64,000 bases of DNA from Breviolum minutum Mf 1.05b.01 (taxonomy: Eukaryota; Sar; Dinophyceae; Suessiales; Symbiodiniaceae): the NCBI GenBank assembly GCA_000507305.1, contig DF239728.1, forward strand, positions 1 to 64,000. Reading direction: 5' to 3'. A program made the position numbers and the translations under genes. Within the stretch, counting starts at the first letter, position 1. Each line of letters starts with the position of its first letter. The notes under the pieces are model-generated. The model saw nothing but the letters and a program-made list of their open reading frames with translations, ran no database searches and was not told the DNA's origin. Positions 55,086 to 64,000 of this stretch are shown here, piece by piece.

Positions 55086-58000
55086 GTACCCTTGGACGGT
55101 TGGACGGTTGGACGTTTCGTGGACGTTTCGGGCTGTGATTCTGCGGGAATATGGGAGGAAAGTTTTTTTTACACTGAGGTACCCAGAAAAGAAAGTAAAT
55201 CTACATGAACCTCCACATAATGACACTTTGGACTGTTAGACTATGACCCTGACCTTAAAATGTAGGCAGCTACAAAAAAAAACGACTGAGGAGGTGAAAT
55301 TTGAAGCCGAGCATCGGTGGGTCCACATCGACCATGCGGTGGAATCTTTTCAGCGAACCATCTATTTTCTTTGGATCCTCAGATTGGTTGGTTCAAGGGG
55401 TGACTTCCAAAGCTTGGTTTTCAGAATCCAGGTGAGGATCTCAACTGATTCAACCAATGGTTTTCAAGGAGGGAACAGTTGGTTTGTGCAGCGTTTTTTT
55501 TTTGATCCAAGGAAACCTGATGTCAAGCGTTTCTTGGTTTTTAATGACTTGCCGAGTTTTGAAGCTGGGTGTATTCCGGAAAAGCTTCAAGGGGCACAAA
55601 AAAGTCCCGCTAAAAACCATAGATTCCATGTCTCAGAGTTGTTAGTTGTTAAGCAGCTGAAAATTAGAATCATGGCTTTAAAAGTGTTTATGGTTTCTTT
55701 TTACAAGGGGGTGTTTCCAAAAATGGGGATACCCAAAACGGATGGTTTGTAATGGAAAACCCTATTGAAATGGATGATTTGGGGGGAAACACCCCTATCC
55801 TTTTTTTTTTCAAATACTGAAATCTGCCAGAAAATCGTCTATCCCAGGTGTCACCGTCACCGCTGGAGGTTTTTTTTCAAAGCGTCGCTCCCGGACCCGG
55901 ACCCGGCATCGTTTCCTGGCTGAAAAAAGGTGGACTGCTTAGACCCTGATGGCATGGCCATTGGCATTTGATGGCTTACTGGAACGACATGTTTTTTGAA
56001 ACATACCAGAATACATGCCCTAAATGTATGAAATCTTATGTGTTGCTGCATATCTCAGATTTTATAGATTTTTGGGAAGGGGACACCGATTGGCCTAACA
56101 AGGACTACAAGGTGTGCCAATGGTCGGTGTCTGCTTGAAGTGAAGATTTCAAGATTTGTGACTCCCAAGCCACTTGCGCAGCGATTTTTTGCCTAGCCGA
56201 AACACAAAGAAAGCATCCACAAACCTAGGCTAACCTAGGTACAGTTTTGAAATCTACAGTAGTTTCTGCGATGAAGATCGGGATTCCTTCAAGAAAACCT
56301 TTGAGATAGACTTTCAATCACAAAAAGCTTGATATAACAAGTTCAAGTGGAAGAAAGCAAGGTATGATGTGAACCAAAACATGCTTCCCCGAGGTCTCCT
56401 GCGCTTTGCGGCTGCGCTGCGAGACGCGAAAAAAAAGAGGGAACAACGAGAAAAGAAGAGGTAGAAAATGGGAGGAATGTTTCTCTTGCACAAATTGATA
56501 TAGAAAACCATGACTCACCAGGATCTCAGGATTTGGATGCGTCGGCAAGACATACCGTCTGAAAATACTTCCAGCAGTAGCAAGCTCCGAGGTTATACCT
56601 CCAATGAGGTGGGTGCGTCTTTCACTTCTACGGCAGCTCCGTTGAAGCTGGGCAGCTCAAATTCGAAGGAAGGAATCCCCAAGTGAGAGTGGCGGGATTT
56701 TCATGGATAGAGTCGTGAAGTTTTCAAGGGTAACTAGTTTTGTGTTCAGGGTTCTCCTGAGTTTAATTGCGAGCCTTTCCAAGAGCTTCCTGTTGGTGGA
56801 TCCAGGTTGTCATAGTGAACACCAAACTGGCTGCCACTTTGTGCAGGTCCAAAAACGAGTTGCGGAAGCTCACCGAGGAAGAAGAACTTCAGGATACTCC
56901 TCGGGAGGGGAAGCTTGTGGTACAAGACATGACGCAAGGGGTTTCCTGTGGGTGGATTAAGTTAGCCCAGTGCAGGCCATTTTTGAAACAGGACCCGATA
57001 GGATTTCTTGCTTTCGGAAATTTACGAACCTCATCAACCAAGAGTTTTCACATGCAAGGCTTTTGGGTCAAAGAGTTTTTATAGTTTGCGGAACTTCCGT
57101 TGGATTCCCCATATCTCAAAATGCGCTGGCTATATAGAAAAGAGCTGAGGACATCACACACAAGCTCATGCCATGTATCAACTACTGTAGACGCTCTTGT
57201 AGCTCAGAGATCCATTCCATCTTCACGTTCAACCGCGACGACTCGTACGAACAACCGTGCCTGCCCTGCCTCTGCAAAGGACCTCTATGATCAGGTGCCC
57301 TCGAAACCTTGTTGTTGTGTCTTGCGTGTTTGACATAGGGTTGCTTTGAAGAGGGCTTGCACTTTCCGGCCAAAGGCATGGCATGGTAAAGACTCGTAAA
57401 GACCCAATGATTGCCAAGCAGGGGACAAATACACATACACCGTCACGCAGCAAAACAGCCAGGTTCGAAAGAAAAAATTGAAGGGATATGCCTCTTGGCT
57501 TCTTTCCATCTGGATCATCTGGTTCGGGTGGTGCAGATTTGGGTTTGCTTGTACACCCCTGGTATCCCCAACTGATGGGCACCAATATATCCGCCAAATG
57601 CCTTCTTTTTGCCGCGCATGCCCTTCGGCCCAACCCTCCAATGTTGGTGTATGATGGTGAATGGTGACTTTTCTTTCCAGGTTTCAATCGCCCAAGGTTC
57701 GTTTGGTGACTTCATGTGGGTGCCTGAATCTGGAGATTCACTGCAACATTGCGAAGGGACTCAGTTGAAGAGAAGGGAGAGGGAAGGAGACAGAGAAGAA
57801 CTGAGTACTGAAGACCTGTTTCTTAAGTGTTGGGTGATGTTCCATCTGAACCTCAAATAAGGAAAGAACTCCTTGAGACTACGAATCAGTTTGACAGCTT
57901 GTGGTTGTTGGTCGGATGATCAGGGGAGATACATGGAGATACTACTCACCACCTGGTTGACCCGAGGCCCCCAGGACCTCTGACAACTTCCTGCGGCTCT

Positions 58001-58363
58001 GTGACAGAAACTATTACGACAATACGGTGCCCACAGGGGGAACGGTTGAGCTTAGTTTCTTGGGATTGATTTACTATCAAAAACGCTTAAAAAAACATGG
58101 AGGTTCAGGTTTCCAAGTGATTTTTTACGAAAAAAATTGGAGAGTCTTGAGCAAACCAAAACGATTCAAGGGATGTACACAAAGAAGGTTTTAAAGCGTT
58201 TGAAGTTGAAGGAGGGAATTCAAGACTAAGGTGACCAGGTAGCAACAGTTTGTTGTATTTTTTACTCCATTTAGTCATTTACCATTTTTTGTTTGGGGTG
58301 ACTTTTATTTTTCAGCTCAGCACCAATTCATATCGATTTCAATGGTTGAACTCCTGATTTCAG
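55086..58363. other. 3.3-kb spacer with weak exon candidates
   Basis: Apart from the foldback at 55706-55796 I see only candidates: 56847-56930 (frame reading SKNELRKLTEEEELQDTPRE) and 57681-57770 (after TTCCAG, frame reading VSIAQGSFGDFMWVPESGDS). They could be upstream exons of the PPIL2-type gene or the 3' end of the Bin3-type gene. No link by phase is shown. Confidence 0.3.
55706..55796. repeat. Foldback element, family member 2
   Basis: GGGGTGTTTCC at 55708-55718 is matched by GGAAACACCCC near 55785-55795. The left arm continues AAAAATGGGGATACCC, giving a 26-base core like that of the element at 45126-45235. The right arm is less well preserved. Confidence 0.7.
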
Positions 58364-59289
58364 ATGAATTCAACACAGCTCCCGACCAGATCTTCCATCG
58401 ACTCATCCGAAACTTCATGTTGCAGGCGAGATGGAATGTTGATGTTGGGATTATGGGCACTGTTCCAAAACTAAGGTGATCCCCCGTTTTCACAAGCTCC
58501 CTTGTCAAACAGGACAGATATTAACAGCCTTGTAGCTGTTGGGTGCGTTCCTTTCATGCCACTTCCAGTGCTGACATTGGACATCACACAAATTTCCAGT
58601 GAGTGTCCTACACATTTTTCCTTGTCAGACCGTCATTGCTCGTTTGATCACAACAGATATTGCATAGAGTTTTGCCCTAATTTTTGATAGTCCAAAGATG
58701 AATCATCTTCCATCTATTTCCATCACCCTAATTCCCTTAGCTGGTAAGGGTGGAGATCCCACTGGCACTGGACGAGGGGGCGAAAGCGGCTTTGAAGGTG
58801 CAAATTTGGTTGGGTCAAAAGCAACATTGACTGCTAGAAGAATACCCATTTTCCACGGATTCTTGGGCACAGCAATTTTCAAAAGCTCAGTTTTCTACCC
58901 TGCGCCGCAAGATGCTGCAAGCATGTTGGCAAATAATGGGCCATGTCCGTCTGAGGGAACCAGCACCGAGCCTATTGGGTAGTTGGTGTCCTTGTCCTTG
59001 ATATCCCTAACGTGGTAGAAAAACGACCATTCCCATTTAGCAGGGCACTTCAATTTTGGCACTGGTCAGCTTTGCTCATCTTCCGTGGGACTCGTCAATT
59101 TCTAACGGCTTAAATGTTACGAGGTTAGGTACCGGTACTATCTTCACATTTTTCCCCCATAGCCCCTTTGCTGTTGGGGACACCACCTAACCACCTACGC
59201 CTTGTCATGATTTAGTCATTGCTATTGTCATAGGTGGCAAAGCCTTCCGGGACGAGTTCGACAGCCGCCTGGTTCATCAAGGCCCTGGC
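58364..59289 (+). CDS. PPIL2: PPIL2-type cyclophilin (U-box cyclophilin family), partial
   Basis: Three exons are clear: about 58364-58425 (ends CAG|GC), 58749-58797 (AG|GGT to GAAG|GT) and 59234-59289 (AG|GT to GGC|GT). They read IFHRLIRNFMLQ, GGDPTGTGRGGESGFEG and GKAFRDEFDSRLVHQGPG and join in phase. RNFMLQGGDPTGTGxGGES followed by F-x-DEF-x-x-x-L-x-H is the signature of the PPIL2/Cyp60 and plant CYP65 family, spliceosome-linked cyclophilins that carry an N-terminal U-box. The next exon (usually VSMANSGPxTNGSQFF) is not found before the retroelement at about 59440. The gene is therefore either interrupted or has the element in an intron with the rest beyond the window. The U-box exons should lie upstream but I could not identify them. 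Confidence 0.75.
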
Positions 59290-59392
59290 GTATCGACCTT
59301 AGAGAGTTTTGGTGGAGGAAATGGTGTGAGGAAAGATTTGCATAGGAATACTGTTTTTTAGATATTAGAAGTATGGTATTCCAAGCATATAC

Positions 59393-59426
59393 TAATATAA
59401 TATATATATATATATAATATATATTA
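59393..59426. repeat. (AT)n run next to the retroelement
   Basis: About 34 bases of AT/TA repeat between the last PPIL2-type exon and the first retroelement sequence. It may have been the insertion target. Confidence 0.8.
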
Positions 59427-59593
59427 CATACATAGATTTAAGTGAGGAGTAAAGGGAGGGTTTCCAGACCGTACGGCACGATGCTATAGCATCTCTGAAG
59501 CCTTTTTGGTCGCAGCATCTTGGCTTCAGCTAGAGCCTCGCCTGGCTGTGCCAGGGTGCCCAGGCTGAGCCTGGAGAAAAACAAAAGACGAAA

Positions 59594-59642
59594 CCCCCCC
59601 TCCACCCTCCAGGTGTAATGCCTGGGAGGTGGGTGGGGGGTA
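59594..59642. repeat. C-rich/G-rich hairpin at the start of the element's first ORF
   Basis: A C-rich arm (about 59596-59614, ending CCCTCCAGGTG) pairs with a G-rich arm (about 59620-59640, CTGGGAGGTGGGTGGGGGG). The start codon at 59618 sits in the loop side, so the structure could affect translation or reverse transcription. Confidence 0.55.
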
Positions 59643-59992
59643 AAGGGAGCAAAGCATGCCCAGAAGTGGGCAACATCATAGAGGCAATGATCTATGATGA
59701 TGACGGTGACGATCAAGGGTTTGTCATCATCGAGGTGAAGCGCCATTTCGCCCCTGGAGAACAAGGTAGGTTCATCCAGGGTGACTATGTCACGGCCTCT
59801 GATTCGTTCTACCGCTACTGGGTGGAGTCTGGAGATGGCCAGGACACGAAGGTGGATGGGTTGTACCACCTTTGCAAAGGTCACCCTCCGGATTGTACCG
59901 CAAAGAGCCGGTCAGGGGCCACGGTGGTCCATCTGGGAAAATGGCGGACACTAAAGGAAGAAGACTTGGATCCCGCCGTCTTGGACCACTAA
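59618..59992 (+). CDS. Retroelement N-terminal gag module
   Basis: 124 codons from ATG at 59618 to TAA. The core reads AMIYDDDGDDQGFVIIEVKR, HFAPGEQGRFIQGDYVTASD, then FYRYWVESGDGQDTKVDGLY and HLCKGHPPDC. I recognise this arrangement (a Trp/Tyr-rich module with ASD-x-x-Y and VESG) from dinoflagellate retroelement gag N-termini; it is not known to be an enzyme. It overlaps the next open frame (shifted by -1) from 59872 on, so one continuous gag would need a frame change between about 59940 and 59992. Whether that is a programmed shift or damage cannot be told from one copy. Confidence 0.65.
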   Translation: MPGRWVGGKGSKACPEVGNIIEAMIYDDDGDDQGFVIIEVKRHFAPGEQGRFIQGDYVTASDSFYRYWVESGDGQDTKVDGLYHLCKGHPPDCTAKSRSGATVVHLGKWRTLKEEDLDPAVLDH

Positions 59993-61329
59993 CAGATGAC
60001 GCTGTGGGTGACCTTAGGAGGTTTGGAAAGAGAGCAGATACCCCCGCCTCACCTGGAGATGGGGGCTTGCCCTGGCCCAAAGGGAAACCAGGAGATTTGA
60101 AAATGAAAAGGGACCCGCCTAAGACAAGGGGAAGAGGTCCGGAGGAAAAGCCTGGGGGTACACCCAGGGAAAAACCAAAAGAAGATGATGTGTCCACAGC
60201 GGCATTGCGAAAGGAACTTGAAGCCCTGAAAAGGAGATTGGCTGAAAAAGAAAAAGAAGAGGCAGAAGGCCTCCCAAAGGAGAAAAAGAGAAAGGCAAAG
60301 GAAAAGGATGAGAAGAAGAAACCCCTGGAAGGGGGAGGGTTCACCACCTTGCCCCTGGGAAAGCAGGCCCGCCTCCCAGGGAGCCCGCCGTCCGATCCTT
60401 CTTCGGATGAGACAAGTAGTGAAGAGTCAGGGAAGTCCAAGAAGAAGGACCCGAAGGAACGGAGGAAGCGCAAGAGATCCAAGTCCCGAAAGTCCTCACG
60501 TGAGCCAAAGGGGAACAAGGAGGGAAAGGATAAGAAGGAGAAGAAAAAGAAGAAGAAGGAAAAGAAAGAAAGGAAGAAAAAGAAGAAGGAAAAAGACAAA
60601 GGGCCCTTCGGTATTGCTAAGACCGAGGAGTGGTCGAAGTGTGAGAGTTCACACACCAGTGGATCTGAAGAGAGTTCCAGCTCGAGGTCGGGTTTTCGCA
60701 AGGCCTCCGGCGGGATGGACCACCACCTGAGATTGGTGGCCTACGCCAAAAAGTGCCCGGGGCGCTTGGCGGTTCGACTGCTGAGGAAGATGGGAGAAGC
60801 AGTCGGATTCTCGTCGGGGGCGAACCTGCTTCAGAGCCCGACTTCGGTGGGAGCAGTTCCGGCCTCAGCTCACCTGTACTACCTAGCGGTAATGACCCCT
60901 CAGTTGGGGAACAAGTGGTCGCCCCGCAGCCAGCGGGAGATAAAGTATTGGTCCCTGGTGCTGGACCTGTTGGTGCAGGGGAAAGTAGCCCAGGTGGCCG
61001 ACGTGGCTTGCCAACGGGTGAAGGCCCTCGAGAAGTCAGTCCACGACGGGAACAATTGGAGGAGGGCCCGCTTTCTCGAGCTCGTAGAGCCGGAAGACTT
61101 GCCGTTGATAGACAGAGGAGAGGAGAGAATGATGACAAAGGAGTTGGAACACGAGGAGAAGCATCGTCCAAAGGGAAACTGGAACAACTGGGAGAGGCCC
61201 CCGAAGGGAGATCTGAAAGGGAAAGGAAAGCACGGAAAAGGAGAGGACAGAGACGCAAAGGGGGGCGGCAAGAAGAAAACGCCGGCCGAACAGGCAGCAG
61301 CAAAGGACGGAAAGGGAAAGGACCAGTGA
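59872..61329 (+). CDS. Retroelement gag, Lys-rich with conserved C-terminal region
   Basis: A long frame with a highly basic middle: ALRKELEALKRRLAEKEKEE, then runs such as KEKKKKKKEKKERKKKKKEK near 60535-60600. The C-terminal part HHLRLVAYAKKCPGRLAVRL, YYLAVMTPQLGNKW, GKVAQVADVACQRVKALEKS and FLELVEPEDLPLIDRGEERM matches the conserved gag domain I know from Symbiodinium retroelements (an all-helical region ending in an acidic segment). It ends in a Gly/Lys-rich tail and TGA at 61327. The true start is unclear because the first part overlaps the previous module; coding there probably begins near 59950. Likely RNA binding and particle formation. Confidence 0.7.
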   Translation: MQRSPSGLYRKEPVRGHGGPSGKMADTKGRRLGSRRLGPLTDDAVGDLRRFGKRADTPASPGDGGLPWPKGKPGDLKMKRDPPKTRGRGPEEKPGGTPREKPKEDDVSTAALRKELEALKRRLAEKEKEEAEGLPKEKKRKAKEKDEKKKPLEGGGFTTLPLGKQARLPGSPPSDPSSDETSSEESGKSKKKDPKERRKRKRSKSRKSSREPKGNKEGKDKKEKKKKKKEKKERKKKKKEKDKGPFGIAKTEEWSKCESSHTSGSEESSSSRSGFRKASGGMDHHLRLVAYAKKCPGRLAVRLLRKMGEAVGFSSGANLLQSPTSVGAVPASAHLYYLAVMTPQLGNKWSPRSQREIKYWSLVLDLLVQGKVAQVADVACQRVKALEKSVHDGNNWRRARFLELVEPEDLPLIDRGEERMMTKELEHEEKHRPKGNWNNWERPPKGDLKGKGKHGKGEDRDAKGGGKKKTPAEQAAAKDGKGKDQ

Positions 61330-62243
61330 AGTTGACGGCCCGGGGTGAGGAACCCGGAGTTTTAGCAAGGAGGAAGATTATTTTGAGAGAGGGGGCAAAG
61401 ATCCGATTAAGATCAGTGGCACGGCCCGCCAAGATTGAGGTCGTGAAGTCGAAGAGAAAAGAGCGGCCCCCGGAGCCAGAAGAACCACCACGTAAGAAGA
61501 GGTTGAGCGAAGAAGCAGCTAGCCTGGTAGGACCTGAGCCCCAGGATGGGAGTATCCCCTCCTCGGACGAAGCCTGTCAAGAGAGTCGAGATCGTCAGCG
61601 TAAAGCCCGGATCATGCTTGAAGAAGGTCTGGAGAAGGCCCTCAAGGGAGGTGTAAAAATTCAAGATGTGGGCACTATGATGCTACAGCTGATAGAAAGG
61701 ACTTCAACAAAGTTGGGACAATTCAGGGAGGAACTTGAAAGACATGCCGTGGCGCCTGGGGGGCCTGCCGCTCCCAGAGATTTACTCCCAATATCGCTGG
61801 AAGGAATTTCAAAACTGGCCGGGCCCTGGACTGCCCAGGAGAGAGACTGGTTGGTGTGGATCTGTTTGGTCTTGAACTTCTGGTATTGTAGTGGCTGGGA
61901 TAAGCCGTCAGGCCTAGAGCACTTGAACGAAATCTCTCAGAAGCAAGAAGGAATGCTGAAGGAGAGACTATGGCCAAGTGTTCAGCGCTTGTGTGAGGGG
62001 AACCCGCTCCTTCCAACCTTTGAAGAGATCATTAAGGAAATGGGAAGGAAGGGACAAGACTATGATGGCTCGACATGGGTCGTCATGGAGACTTTGGAAG
62101 TTGAAAAGGTGGTCGCCTGCTGGCCCTCAAAGGAAACAGCAGCGATTCAACCCATTGCCCGGTATTTGACCGGAGAAGCCAAAAAGCAGTTGGAATGCCC
62201 GGCCCGCCCCGTTGACGAAGTCTTACGTAAGGGCTTCGGATGA
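61255..62243 (+). CDS. Retroelement pol, N-terminal part upstream of RT
   Basis: This frame is open from well before the gag stop, so gag and pol overlap in -1 phase. A G6 run in GCAAAGGGGGGCGGC near 61258-61266 would be a possible slip site. Past the gag stop the frame reads RPPEPEEPPRKKRLSEEAAS, ARIMLEEGLEKALKGGVKIQ, then ISLEGISKLAGPW and ERDWLVWICLVLNFWYCSGW. No protease or integrase motif is seen. It ends at TGA 62241-62243, where the RT frame has already begun in another phase. The Trp-rich part before RT recurs in this family as far as I remember; function unknown. Confidence 0.6.
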
Positions 62244-64000
62244 GGTATGGGCGAACTTGGTTGCAGAGGGCTACAAGCGTGGCCTGTTTCAGGCATGTCC
62301 TGAAGAAGAGATTCTGAGAGGCCCCCATGGGGAGAAGATCCTGAATGGTGCCGGGGCAGTCCCAAAGGAGAAACATGGGAAGCAGCTCCAACGGTTCATC
62401 TCCATTTTCTGCCCTCTGAATGAGGTGTCCATTAAGGTTCAAGGAGATGAGAGCACCTTACCCTATGTTGGGCAGGTGCTGCTGTTGAATGTGCCTCGAG
62501 AGCACGAAGTCCTCATTGATAGTGAGGACATGGAGAGTGCATTCAACTTGTTCCTTATGCCGGAAGGATTCCGCGGACTGTTTTGCTATGAGAAGCAGGT
62601 ACCGGGTACGTGCCTTGGCCTTGACTCATCTGACCCAACATGGGTCTCGCTACGAACCGTTCCCATGGGCTGGCTGTCGGCGGTCGGGATCGTTCAGGCC
62701 GCAATTCGACACCTGGCCTTTGTTGAAGCTGGCCTGCCCTTGGAGGCAGAGGTAAGGAAAGGCAAGGCCATGCCCGAAAAGGAGAAGTTCTTGCTCTACC
62801 TGGATTCGGTAGATCAGCTTCGAGTGGTTTCGAAAAAGATGGCGGCCCTCAGTCGACGAGAACCTTCGGAGGACCACAAGAAGTTTGAAGCAACGTGTGT
62901 GAAACACGGGCTGCCGCGAAATATGTCGAAGAGGTTGGCAGGGGCCCTCCATGGGTCACTGCAAGGAGGGGACCTCCTATCGGAAGATGGGATCTTCACG
63001 TTGCAGGTGGCCAAGGCGCGAATGTATATTGCGATGGCTATGGCCCTGGTAGCACTGCCAAAGTGGACCAACCAGCAAGTATCAGGGGTGTTGGGTCGCC
63101 TGGTATTTGCCTGTGCTTTTAGACGCCCGCTTCTCTCGGTGTTGCAAGAGTCCTTTCGGCATTATTCAAAACAAGAGAAAGCCAAGGGACCAACAAATGC
63201 AGCCTTTGATGAGGTCTTGTCGTTTGTTGGATTGTTGCCCTTGGCCTATACCAACGTCCGAGCCTCCTTGCCGGAGTGGATCCATGCAACGGATGCCTCC
63301 CCAACAGGAGGGGGGAGTTGCACGTCCAATGAGATTAGAGACAAAATGCAAAGTGAACCATTGGAAAAAGGGATCTGTGCATGTTGTCGGAAGGAGCTGG
63401 ACGTCAACGATGTCTATGCCCTGAATGTGTTATGCCCCGCAAGATGTGGGAGGTCGGTATGTTCATTGGACTGCTACCTTCAGCATTCCAAAGTGTGCCC
63501 CATGAGGGCGGCACCGATCCCTACAGCAATGGAGAGGTGGTCTGGTCCCAATGCCCCACTCTCACAAGCGTGGGTGGAGGCTGGTATCACAGTGTTGCCC
63601 CCTTACGATGTGAAGAGGGGAGAGGAGATGAATTACTTCTCTGACGAGGGAAAGGCAACTTGGGATGCCAGGTCCGAAGAGAACCCTGAGTTTGAACACC
63701 ACGCCCCGGAATGTAAAACCTTCTCACGAGCGCGGGGAAAAAGGTTCAAAATTCGAGGCAGGTGGTATGATGGCCCTCCTGCTTTGCGGGATGAGAAAAA
63801 TGTGCTGGGGTTCAATTACCTCAGGGGAGAAGATGCAGTGAAGGTGCGCCAGGGCAATAAAATGGCCCTGAGGAGCATCAAGCGATGCGATGATCTTCAT
63901 CAGGATAGCCGCGAGTTTGCCCTGGAGCATCCCTATCGGTCGTGGATGTGGTATACCAAAGCGGCAGTTGACTTGGCCCAGAAAGAAGGGGTTAGAATGG
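62170..64000 (+). CDS. Reverse transcriptase, RNase H-like motif, Cys/His finger and methyltransferase-like start (3' partial)
   Basis: The frame has no stop from 62170 to the window end (610 codons). RT starts near 62206 (SYVRASDEVWANLVAEGYKR). ILNGAGAVPKEKHGKQLQRF is the fingers region. Motif A is EDMESAFNLF. Motif B is VPMGWLSAVGIVQAAIRH. Motif C is FLLYLDSVDQL, where the usual second Asp is Ser. Next come the connection (VLGRLVFACAFRRPLLSVLQ) and an RNase H-like strand, EWIHATDASPTGGGSC. Then comes a Cys/His finger: ICACCRKELDVND, CPARCGRSVCSLDCY, HSKVCPM. The last part, EFALEHPYRSWMWYTKAAVD, opens a module like the C-terminal extension of the copia pol at the left end. The join with the preceding frame needs a +1 (or -2) shift between about 62200 and 62240. 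Confidence 0.82.

Larger units (their letters stand above)
59440..64000 (+). mobile_element. Non-copia retroelement with RT (DIRS-like or related dinoflagellate family), 3' truncated by window
   Basis: From about 59440 to the window end the composition changes (GC-richer, purine-rich plus strand) and four overlapping frames encode gag-like and pol-like parts. The order is: an N-terminal ASD-x-x-Y module, a Lys-rich gag, a coiled linker, RT, an RNase H-like motif, a Cys/His finger and the start of a methyltransferase-like module. It lies in the same orientation as, and just inside or after, the PPIL2-type gene. The 5' end is not defined by an LTR that I can see. The class is uncertain: the RT and ATDASPTGGG motif look closest to DIRS-like pol. 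Confidence 0.75.

Noticed and set aside
59790-60701. 303-codon minus-strand frame rich in Phe and Ser
   Set aside because: It is the mirror of the Lys/Glu-rich gag; purine-rich coding on the plus strand creates open, Phe/Ser-rich frames on the other strand.
60617-61432. 271-codon minus-strand frame rich in Pro, Ser and Leu
   Set aside because: Opposite the conserved gag domain; no recognisable motif and low-complexity composition.

Overview
The window looks like nuclear DNA of a dinoflagellate, most like the Symbiodiniaceae, though I cannot name the genus from sequence alone. The reasons are: genes cut into many small exons; introns that start with GC or GA as often as GT and nearly always end AG followed by G; every convincing gene on the + strand; cyclophilin and retroelement families of dinoflagellate type; and a probable relict of the dinoflagellate spliced leader upstream of one gene pair. 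Codon use is mixed and introns are long, so most real exons are short, and single open reading frames show only fragments of each gene.

Layout. 1-3300 is the 3' part of a Ty1/copia-type retrotransposon: the RNase H end of pol with a methyltransferase-like C-terminal extension, two further open frames, and a polypurine tract with a probable 3' LTR start. 5236-5990 is a pentanucleotide satellite. 6497-17184 is the best-supported gene, an in-frame fusion of cytosolic-type GAPDH (6497-10070) and enolase (10160-17184) in about 43 exons. 17890-19950 holds weaker exons, including part of a SAM-like domain and a cysteine-rich module. 23562-25024 encodes a JmjC/cupin-8 oxygenase-like protein with one EF-hand and a frameshift in an A9 run. 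29357-33822 is a multi-exon coiled-coil gene. 36892-37646 and 38196-38955 are tandem, almost identical cyclophilin A-type genes. 46830-48191 holds exons of an Ala/Glu/Lys-rich protein. 53438-55085 encodes a Bin3/MEPCE-type RNA methyltransferase. 58364-59289 is part of a PPIL2-type cyclophilin. From about 59440 to the window end lies a second retroelement, with gag-like frames and a reverse transcriptase carrying an LDS instead of an LDD catalytic motif.

How the parts relate. GAPDH and enolase catalyse two non-adjacent glycolytic steps and here would be made as one polypeptide. The three cyclophilins and the Bin3 enzyme belong to protein folding and RNA maturation, but nothing shows that they are co-regulated. 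The uniform + orientation fits the unidirectional gene arrays of dinoflagellates. Several foldback repeats in introns and spacers, and direct repeats at some intron ends, suggest that small mobile sequences helped to build the intron-rich structure. Large spacers (19950-22766, 25025-29356, 38956-43152, 48192-50667, 55086-58363) hold no gene I can defend.
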